This document shows positions 57,655 through 64,000 of a DNA stretch of 64,000 bases, one piece after another. This DNA comes from Pseudomonadota bacterium (GTDB lineage Bacteria > Pseudomonadota > Alphaproteobacteria > Puniceispirillales > Puniceispirillaceae). The translations under genes were made by a program, and so were the position numbers. Each line of letters starts with the position of its first letter. Within the stretch, counting starts at the first letter, position 1. The notes below the pieces were generated by a model, which saw only the letters and a list, made by a program, of their open reading frames with translations, did not search any database and was not told the origin of the DNA. The DNA lies in contig JAQCEA010000002.1 in the NCBI GenBank assembly GCA_027620495.1, forward strand, positions 124,001-188,000, in the 5' to 3' direction.

Positions 57655-59016
57655 ATGAAAATGCCAACAGTTTTACAGCCAATTTTTTCCCGGTGCCTTG
57701 TTATTGTTATGTTTTTGGTGGCTGGCTTGGCCCTCACGAATGCGGATGATGCCGCCGCACAATTGCGCATTGAAATCACCGAAGGTCAAGTCGCGCCAAC
57801 CCCGATTGCCATCGCTGAATTTACCGGCCCAGATGGCAATGTAACCGAGGTTGGCCGCCAATTAACGCAAATTATTTCTGACGATTTGGAAAGTTCGGGC
57901 CTGTTTCGGCCGGTGGACAGCGCGGCCTTTATCGACCCGCCCAAAGCCCCCTCAATAAAGCCTAATTTCGCCAATTGGTCGCCGCTTGGGGTCAAGGGGT
58001 TGTTGGTTGGTTCGGCCTATATTGATGATGCTGGTATGTTGCAGGTTGAATTTGTGCTGTGGGATGTGGTGATCCAGCGCAACATCACCGCTGGTGGCGG
58101 CAATGCTGATCAATCCGGGTTGCGGCGTTTGGCCCACCAAATTGCCGATTTTGTTTATGAGGAATTTACCGGCGATAGCGGTTATTTTGATACGCAAGTT
58201 GTCTATGTTGCCGAATCGGGCACCCAAAGTCGGCGTTTAAAACGGCTGGCCATTATGGACCAAGATGGACACAATCACCGTTATCTAACCTCTGGCCTTG
58301 ATTTGGTTTTAACGCCGCGCTTTTCTCCGACCGCCAATGAAATCGCTTATTTAAATTATTTTAATGATGAACCGAATGTGTATCTTTTCGAAGTTGCCAC
58401 CGGCCGAACCGAACGGCTTGGGTCATTCCCCGGCATGACATTTGCGCCGCGGTTTGGGCCAGATGGGGACAAGTTAATTATGAGTCTTGCGCAAGATGGC
58501 TTGACCGATATTTACGAAATGGACATGCGCACCCAATCGATAAACCAGCTGACAAAATCGGCATCGATTGATACCTCGCCGTCTTATTCCCCAGATGGCA
58601 AGCGCATTGTGTTTAATTCAGATCGCGGCGGTGCCCAACAGCTTTATGTGATGGATGCCGATGGCGGCAATGTCCGCCGCATCAGCTATGGTGATGGTCG
58701 TTATGCAACGCCGGTCTGGTCGCCACGTGGTGACATTATTGCCTTTACAAAAATGGTAAATGGACGGTTTTATATTGGCGTGATGAATGTTGATGGCAGT
58801 GGCGAACGATTGCTGGCAGACGGGTTTCTTGTCGAAGGGCCAACCTGGGCGCCGAATGGCCGGGTATTGATGTATTTTAAACAGGAACCATTTGACGCCA
58901 ATGGATCGGGCGGTGACACTCATGTGTACCGGATTGATATCACCGGGTTTAATGAGCGGCGTATCGTAACCCCGTCAGACGCGTCTGATCCAGCTTGGTC
59001 CCCCTTGCTGCGCTAG
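57655..59016 (+). CDS. tolB: Tol-Pal periplasmic beta-propeller TolB
   Basis: Periplasmic protein of 453 residues. A signal peptide (hydrophobic [13 protein letters not shown]) is followed by an N-terminal domain ([13 protein letters not shown]) and a six-bladed WD40-like propeller with [20 protein letters not shown] and [13 protein letters not shown]. It binds Pal. A GTG one codon before the chosen ATG is possible. It lies 75 bp after tolA. Confidence 0.96.
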   Translation: MKMPTVLQPIFSRCLVIVMFLVAGLALTNADDAAAQLRIEITEGQVAPTPIAIAEFTGPDGNVTEVGRQLTQIISDDLESSGLFRPVDSAAFIDPPKAPSIKPNFANWSPLGVKGLLVGSAYIDDAGMLQVEFVLWDVVIQRNITAGGGNADQSGLRRLAHQIADFVYEEFTGDSGYFDTQVVYVAESGTQSRRLKRLAIMDQDGHNHRYLTSGLDLVLTPRFSPTANEIAYLNYFNDEPNVYLFEVATGRTERLGSFPGMTFAPRFGPDGDKLIMSLAQDGLTDIYEMDMRTQSINQLTKSASIDTSPSYSPDGKRIVFNSDRGGAQQLYVMDADGGNVRRISYGDGRYATPVWSPRGDIIAFTKMVNGRFYIGVMNVDGSGERLLADGFLVEGPTWAPNGRVLMYFKQEPFDANGSGGDTHVYRIDITGFNERRIVTPSDASDPAWSPLLR

Positions 59017-59301
59017 TTTTTTACAGGGTTCGGCATGCGCTGATCATGGCTTGAAATGGCGATAAATAGGTAAATTGGTAAAAAAAGCTAGAAAATCGTT
59101 GTTTTTCATAAAAATTGTATATTTTTTGGTTTCAAAAATGTAAGTTTTGCTATATTTGTCGGTCTGTCGGATGATCGCATGATTGATCACCAATGAATTC
59201 GCGCGGAAATTAAGCTGTTTCGCTATGGGTTTGGTAAGTAAACTCTCGAGCTTTATTTCAGCAAAACAGAACCAAGGGTCACTTTTAAAACTAGGAGCAT
59301 C
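59017..59301. other. 285-bp AT-rich gap between tolB and pal
   Basis: Unusually long for a Tol-Pal cluster and very AT-rich. No frame with supported features is seen. It may hold a separate pal promoter; a weak TATATT-like box lies near 59150, but its spacing to a -35-like TTGGTT is too long to rely on. Confidence 0.45.
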
Positions 59302-59814
59302 ATGATGTTTCAACGCATACTCGCGATCGTCGCCGCAACTTTTTTACTCGCCGCTTGTGAAACGGCATCACAGGTCAGTGGTGATAGCGCTTCGACAAGT
59401 GCGTCGAATACAGCTTCGTCTTCTGCCGCTTCGTCTTCTTCTTCATCTGCGGCAGCAGAAAAAACACCAGCTGAAAAGCTTGCACAGGTTGGTGATACAG
59501 TAAATTTTGACTTTGACAGTGCAGAATTAACTGTGAGCGCGAGATCAACGCTCAACCGTCAAGCCGCATTTTTGAGCGTGAACCCAGATCTGATGATTGT
59601 GATTGAGGGCCATGCCGATGAGCGCGGAACCCGTGAATATAACTTGGCTTTGGGTGAGCGCCGGGCAACTGCCGTTAGAGATTATCTGGTGGCCAAAGGC
59701 ATTAATTCAGCCCGTGTTCGCACCGTATCTTACGGCAAAGAGCGCCCAGCTGTATCAGGTTCAAACGAAGCGGCATGGGCAAAGAACCGGCGCGCTGCTA
59801 CAGTGCTGAACTAA
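59302..59814 (+). CDS. pal: peptidoglycan-associated lipoprotein Pal
   Basis: Outer-membrane lipoprotein of 170 residues. The lipobox LLAAC places the acylated Cys at residue 19. A Ser/Ala-rich linker follows, then an OmpA-like peptidoglycan-binding domain (VNFDFDSAELTVSA, EGHADERGTREYNLALGERR). AGGAG precedes the ATG pair; starting at 59305 gives better spacing. The 285-bp AT-rich gap upstream suggests its own promoter. A strong terminator follows. Confidence 0.96.
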   Translation: MMFQRILAIVAATFLLAACETASQVSGDSASTSASNTASSSAASSSSSSAAAEKTPAEKLAQVGDTVNFDFDSAELTVSARSTLNRQAAFLSVNPDLMIVIEGHADERGTREYNLALGERRATAVRDYLVAKGINSARVRTVSYGKERPAVSGSNEAAWAKNRRAATVLN

Positions 59815-59831
59815 ATTATTAAAGAATCTAG

Positions 59832-59861
59832 AAAGAGGAGCGGAAGGCTCCTCTTTTTTTT
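59832..59861 (+). terminator. rho-independent terminator after pal
   Basis: A 10-bp perfect stem (AAAGAGGAGC/GCTCCTCTTT) with a 5-nt loop runs into a string of eight T. It lies 18 bp after the pal stop and should end the tol-pal transcript before cpoB. Confidence 0.92.
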
Positions 59862-59871
59862 GCCTAATTTA

Positions 59872-59886
59872 TGCCTAAAATAGGCG
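59872..59886. repeat. inverted repeat GCCTA-AAA-TAGGC upstream of cpoB
   Basis: 5-bp perfect arms around a 3-bp centre, just after the pal terminator and about 45 bp before cpoB. A similar palindrome lies in the uvrC-uvrB gap (6836-6852). A possible operator, not established. Confidence 0.45.
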
Positions 59887-59930
59887 TTATAAGAAACAAA
59901 CTGCCGTGTCATTTTTAGGATGTTGAGATT

Positions 59931-61046
59931 ATGCATAAATTTGTCGCTATTGCTTTGGCCTTGATTGTCGCACTTCCCGGAGTGGTACAGGCCCAAACAT
60001 CTGGCAGTGATAACGCCGTGCTTGAAAATGCAAGCGCGCTTTTGACCCGGCAACAACAACGCATGGATATTCTTGAAGCTGGCTTAAAGGAAGTGCGCGG
60101 TATTTTGGAAAATGACCTGCGTGAAATCAAAATGAAGGTCGAACAGATGCAGAGCAGCAGTTCCGAGGCAGGTAGCTCGCAGACGGCAGACCTCAACGCG
60201 TTGCGCGACCAGATGGAAAAGCTAAGTGATATGCTGGCGATGACAAATCGTCGGATGGAACGAACCTTGGAGATTGCCTCAGATACTGAATTTCGTCTGC
60301 TTCGCCTTGAAAAGCGTATGCAAACATTGCTTGCACTTGGTGGAGAGGATGCGGCGGCGGCGCTGGTACAGCAAGATACCATAGGTGCTGGCGCGGCGGC
60401 GGCGGTTCAGATGTCACGCGATGCCGATACCGGTATTTCCAGCTGGTCTGTTGAAGAGGGCGCGTTGAATGATGCCCTAGCCGTTGTTGAATCTGATAAT
60501 GCAACAAAAGATGCATCAAACCCTGTTGATAAAAATATGGCATCTACGGGGCTGGCGGGTGAACAGAATAGTGCGGCTAGTAACGCCGCGGCACCGGCGT
60601 CAGCAAACACAGTTGAAGCACCAGATGTGCCAGCACAACCAGAAGTTTTGCCAGCGGTGAGCCCAGAAGAACAATATCGTTTTGCCCTGGGGCGGGCGCT
60701 GCAAAATGATCTGGAGACGGCACAATTGGCATTTAGTGAATTTCGCAAATTCAACAAAGGCCATGAGCGCGAGGCTGATTCCATATTCTGGCTTGGTCGG
60801 GTGTATTTCATGCGCGGCGAATATGAAAAGGCGGCAATGACCTTCTCTGAATTCAATAGCGCGTTTCCGGGGGATGCCCGTCTAGTGGATACGACGATGT
60901 GGATTGCTGAATCAGTGTCGCATTTTGCCCCACCGGCACAAGCTTGTGAAATATATGCATCCTTGCCCCAGCTCATTGACACACCGCCAGACACATTTCT
61001 GGCACAATTGTCTAAATTGAGCGATGACGCAAATTGCCCCAACTAG
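59931..61046 (+). CDS. cpoB: CpoB/YbgF, Tol-Pal-associated TPR protein
   Basis: Periplasmic protein of 371 residues. A signal peptide (MHKFVAIALALIVALPGVVQA) is followed by an N-terminal coiled coil (about 30-125), an Ala-rich linker and a C-terminal TPR domain (about 245-371; YRFALGRALQNDLETAQLAF, FWLGRVYFMRGEYEKAAM). CpoB links peptidoglycan synthesis with outer-membrane constriction. It overlaps tilS by 23 bp. Confidence 0.93.
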   Translation: MHKFVAIALALIVALPGVVQAQTSGSDNAVLENASALLTRQQQRMDILEAGLKEVRGILENDLREIKMKVEQMQSSSSEAGSSQTADLNALRDQMEKLSDMLAMTNRRMERTLEIASDTEFRLLRLEKRMQTLLALGGEDAAAALVQQDTIGAGAAAAVQMSRDADTGISSWSVEEGALNDALAVVESDNATKDASNPVDKNMASTGLAGEQNSAASNAAAPASANTVEAPDVPAQPEVLPAVSPEEQYRFALGRALQNDLETAQLAFSEFRKFNKGHEREADSIFWLGRVYFMRGEYEKAAMTFSEFNSAFPGDARLVDTTMWIAESVSHFAPPAQACEIYASLPQLIDTPPDTFLAQLSKLSDDANCPN

Positions 61047-62331
61047 CCAGTTAGCCGCTTATGAGGCGGCCTTTGCCTCTAGCATGCGGGCGCTTCATCT
61101 TGAAAGCGCGACCCGGTTCATAACGGCCCTATCTGGCGGGCCTGACAGCACAGCGCTTACCTGTCTTGCCGATCTTTATGCCCGATCACATGGCAAAGAC
61201 CATCAAGCTGTTATCGTTAATCACAATATTCGTCCAAACGCCACCAGCGAGGCTGTTCGTGTCAGCCAGCGTATGAAAAACCGCGACATTGCCAGTCAAA
61301 TTCTGACCATAGAGGGTAAAGCCCCAGAAACAGCCGTCCAGGAATGGGCGCGGCATCAGCGGTATGCTGCATTGACCAAACTGGCACGACAACAAGGCGC
61401 GGTATTGCTGGTTGCCCATCATCAGGCAGATCAGGCGGAAACAGTGTTGATGCGTCTTGCCCATGGGTCTGGTGTTGTCGGGCTTGCTGGCATGCGCGGC
61501 TTGACTAGGCGTGACGCGGTGCTGGTGGCACGGCCATTGCTGGATTGGCACGCCGACAGTCTGGTTGATGTGTTAGGCTTGCTTGATTGTGCCTATGAAG
61601 ATGACCCTAGCAATCAGAACAGCCAATTTGAACGGGTGCAAATGCGTAAATTTTTGCGTGACGCGGCGGCATCTGGGGCTTTGCTGAATGATCATGCATT
61701 GCGGTTGGGCCGTGCCATGCAAGCCCTGTCCGATTATATGGATAGAGCCAGTTTAACAACATGGCAGGCGGCAATGTCCCGGTTTTCGACGGGCCATGCC
61801 GTGATCGATGTGGATAAATTGTCTGATCTGCCCCGGTTCGCGTGGTTGTATCGTATGCGCCTGTTAATTCGCCAGATTGGTGGGCGTGCTTACGGTGTAT
61901 CGGATGTGGCGTTGACCGGGCTACATGAACGGTTGCTGGCTGGCCAGAATAGCACCCTTGGCGGATGCCAGTTTGTAAAATCCGTGCGCCGCGGCAAAGC
62001 GGCCAGTTTTTATGTTGTGCGCGAATTAGGCCGTACGCCAGAGTCCGTGAATGTGGCGGCTGATGATGATGTTATTTTTGCTGGCTGCTGGCGGGTGCGG
62101 ACAAAGCAAGCTGGAAAGCTGGTGCATGCGGGGGCGCTTGCTAATTCAGACGATGGGACGGCATCAACAGTATGGCCAGCAGATATTGCCAGCTTGCCTT
62201 ATGTTGTCAGGCGTGCAATTCCTGTCATCATCACCCTTGACGGCAGGGTTTTTTATCCCCAATTAATAGGGGTAAATCCAGCGGTCACGTCCATGGACAC
62301 AGCTTTGTCGGCGCAGTTTTTGGGGCGGTAA
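61024..62331 (+). CDS. tilS: tRNA(Ile)-lysidine synthetase
   Basis: Cytosolic enzyme of 435 residues that converts C34 of tRNA-Ile(CAT) to lysidine so that it reads AUA. The PP-loop SGGPDS is at residues 37-42, with HHQADQAETVLMRLAHGSG and a late PLL/DWH stretch. A C-terminal tRNA-recognition domain follows. The start overlaps the cpoB end. It is next to ftsH, as in many bacteria. Confidence 0.94.
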   Translation: MTQIAPTSQLAAYEAAFASSMRALHLESATRFITALSGGPDSTALTCLADLYARSHGKDHQAVIVNHNIRPNATSEAVRVSQRMKNRDIASQILTIEGKAPETAVQEWARHQRYAALTKLARQQGAVLLVAHHQADQAETVLMRLAHGSGVVGLAGMRGLTRRDAVLVARPLLDWHADSLVDVLGLLDCAYEDDPSNQNSQFERVQMRKFLRDAAASGALLNDHALRLGRAMQALSDYMDRASLTTWQAAMSRFSTGHAVIDVDKLSDLPRFAWLYRMRLLIRQIGGRAYGVSDVALTGLHERLLAGQNSTLGGCQFVKSVRRGKAASFYVVRELGRTPESVNVAADDDVIFAGCWRVRTKQAGKLVHAGALANSDDGTASTVWPADIASLPYVVRRAIPVIITLDGRVFYPQLIGVNPAVTSMDTALSAQFLGR

Positions 62332-62373
62332 ATTGTTTTTACGACAAATTGGATAAATTGACAGGACAGTGAT

Positions 62374-64000
62374 GTGAATAATCTGGCACGCAACGTAATT
62401 ATCTGGCTCATTTTTGGCGCTGCGCTTATTGGGCTGTTTAACCTTTTCCAAAGCCCGTCTTCCGGCCAACCAGCGAATGAGCTTGCTTATTCTGATTTCG
62501 TTGCCGAAGTCGAAGCCCAGCAGATTGACGAAGTGTTGATCGATGGCCGGACATTGCGCGGCGAGAGCAAAAATGGCCGTGTGATCACCAGCGTGATGCC
62601 GGAAGGTACCGATATTGTTGCCGTATTGGACAAAAACGATGTGCGCATTGTCGCCAGCCCCGATAATAGCGGCATGCCTAGCTTCTTTTCGATCCTGTTA
62701 TCATGGTTCCCGATGTTGCTGTTTATCGGCATTTGGATTTTCTTTATGCGTCAGATGCAGGGCGGATCGCGCGGTGCCATGGGGTTTGGCAAATCGCGGG
62801 CAAAATTATTAACCGAACATCAAGGCCGGGTTACATTTGAAGATGTTGCGGGTATTGATGAAGCAAAAACCGAACTTGAAGAAGTTGTCGAATTTCTAAA
62901 AGACCCTGGAAAATTCCAGCGCCTTGGTGGTAAAATTCCAAAAGGCGTCTTGCTTGTTGGCCCGCCGGGAACCGGTAAAACATTGTTGGCCCGCGCCATT
63001 GCGGGCGAGGCCAATGTCCCATTTTTCACCATTTCGGGGTCTGATTTTGTCGAGATGTTCGTTGGTGTGGGTGCCAGCCGTGTTCGTGATATGTTTGAAC
63101 AGGGCAAGAAAAACGCCCCTTGCATCATTTTCATTGACGAAATTGACGCGGTCGGACGGCATCGTGGTGCCGGTCTAGGCGGCGGTAATGACGAACGCGA
63201 ACAAACCTTGAACCAGATGCTTGTTGAAATGGACGGGTTTGAGGCAAATGAAGGGGTGATTTTGATCGCCGCCACCAACCGCCCTGATGTATTGGACCCA
63301 GCGTTGTTACGCCCCGGCCGGTTTGACCGACAGGTTGTTGTGCCAAATCCGGATGTAATGGGCCGTGAAAAAATCTTAAAAGTGCATATGCGCAAAACCC
63401 CGCTTGCCGATGGTGTCGAACCGCGCGTCATTGCACGCGGTACCCCCGGCTTTTCCGGTGCTGATTTGGCCAATCTGGTGAATGAAGCGGCGTTGCTTGC
63501 CGCGCGCAAGGGGCGGCGGACAGTGTCTATGGCGGAATTTGAAGAAGCCAAAGATAAAGTGATGCTGGGGTCAGAACGGCGGTCTATGGTGATGACTGAC
63601 GAGGAAAAGCGCTTAACCGCCTATCACGAGGCTGGTCATGCTGTTGTTGCCTTGCATTGCCCAGCATCAGACCCGATTCACAAAGCAACGATCATTCCGC
63701 GTGGCCGTGCGCTTGGTATGGTGATGCGATTGCCAGAGGGTGATCGCATTTCGCTTGCACGTGATAAAATTTATGCCGATTTGCGGGTGGCCTGTGGTGG
63801 TCGTATTGCCGAAGAATTGATCTTTGGGGATGATAAGGTCACCACTGGGGCGTCGTCTGATATTCGGATGGCGACTGATATGGCGCGCCGCATGGTGACC
63901 GAATGGGGCATGTCCGAAAAACTGGGGTTTTTGGCCTATAGCGCCGATGAACAGGAAGTGTTTTTGGGCCGGTCGGTGTCGCAGCAAAAAAATATGGCTG
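62374..64000 (+). CDS. ftsH: ATP-dependent zinc metalloprotease FtsH (runs off right edge)
   Basis: Membrane-anchored AAA+ protease, about 542 codons visible. Two membrane helices flank a periplasmic domain (about 5-24 and 107-125). Walker [12 protein letters not shown] is near residue 195, Walker [12 protein letters not shown] near 252, and the zinc motif HEAGH near 417-421. The start is GTG. An overlapping ATGTGA lies two bases ahead, so the only ATG nearby is a start-stop. The C-terminal end is outside the window. Confidence 0.96.
   Translation, partial: MNNLARNVIIWLIFGAALIGLFNLFQSPSSGQPANELAYSDFVAEVEAQQIDEVLIDGRTLRGESKNGRVITSVMPEGTDIVAVLDKNDVRIVASPDNSGMPSFFSILLSWFPMLLFIGIWIFFMRQMQGGSRGAMGFGKSRAKLLTEHQGRVTFEDVAGIDEAKTELEEVVEFLKDPGKFQRLGGKIPKGVLLVGPPGTGKTLLARAIAGEANVPFFTISGSDFVEMFVGVGASRVRDMFEQGKKNAPCIIFIDEIDAVGRHRGAGLGGGNDEREQTLNQMLVEMDGFEANEGVILIAATNRPDVLDPALLRPGRFDRQVVVPNPDVMGREKILKVHMRKTPLADGVEPRVIARGTPGFSGADLANLVNEAALLAARKGRRTVSMAEFEEAKDKVMLGSERRSMVMTDEEKRLTAYHEAGHAVVALHCPASDPIHKATIIPRGRALGMVMRLPEGDRISLARDKIYADLRVACGGRIAEELIFGDDKVTTGASSDIRMATDMARRMVTEWGMSEKLGFLAYSADEQEVFLGRSVSQQKNMA

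Overview
The window reads as ordinary chromosome of a free-living alphaproteobacterium of moderate GC (about half by eye). The lineage call rests on gene order and protein types: uvrC-pgsA-moaD, GatB/YqeY-dnaG-rpoD, efp-suhB with a MotA/MotB-like pair, zapA-fau, and yebC-ruvCAB-ybgC-tolQRAB-pal-cpoB-tilS-ftsH. Other pointers are the cysteine-free L31 type, an ELM1-like protein and an RHH_4-type regulator. A marine SAR116/Rhodospirillales-like organism would fit, but species cannot be fixed from the sequence alone. No prophage, insertion sequence, CRISPR array or large foreign island is visible.

Left part (1-13 kb): a MarR/OmpR/EnvZ-type regulatory set stands divergent from a branched-chain aminotransferase. 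The uvrC-pgsA-moaD run and uvrB follow on the minus strand. The 612-bp gap between uvrC and uvrB is the most unusual non-coding stretch, with DnaA-box-like sites, four 13-bp AT-rich tandem repeats and a long AT-rich tract. Next come aspartate aminotransferase, an MsrP-type molybdoenzyme without MsrQ beside it, and an ELM1-like protein whose real start seems to be a CTG.

Middle (13-39 kb): Lrp and greA converge, carA-carB is on the minus strand, and yqeY-dnaG-rpoD is followed by tRNA-Met. A Sel1-repeat protein and an unrecognised secreted protein come next. A tightly spaced minus-strand set (RNA methyltransferase, RHH protein, glutamine amidotransferase, HyuA-like protein) looks like an operon. 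After it lie a lysozyme remnant, a polyprenyl diphosphate synthase, and a plus-strand run DUF2007-methyltransferase-S49 peptidase-membrane Zn-ribbon protein-glyQ-glyS-ppdK.

Right part (39-64 kb): rpmE and an ABC exporter, then a long minus-strand series tkt-gap-efp-suhB-MotA-like-OmpA/MotB-like and a broken lipoprotein gene. Finally a plus-strand series runs from zapA (with a 6S-RNA candidate behind it) through fau, ymdB, yebC, ruvCAB and ybgC to the complete Tol-Pal envelope system, tilS and a truncated-by-window ftsH.

The genes are mostly core functions: DNA repair and recombination, transcription and translation, pyrimidine and arginine precursor synthesis, central carbon metabolism and envelope maintenance. 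I found no convincing new multi-gene system. The best leads are the origin-like gap, the HyuA/amidotransferase/RHH operon, the non-flagellar MotAB-like pair, and a few decayed or oddly started genes.
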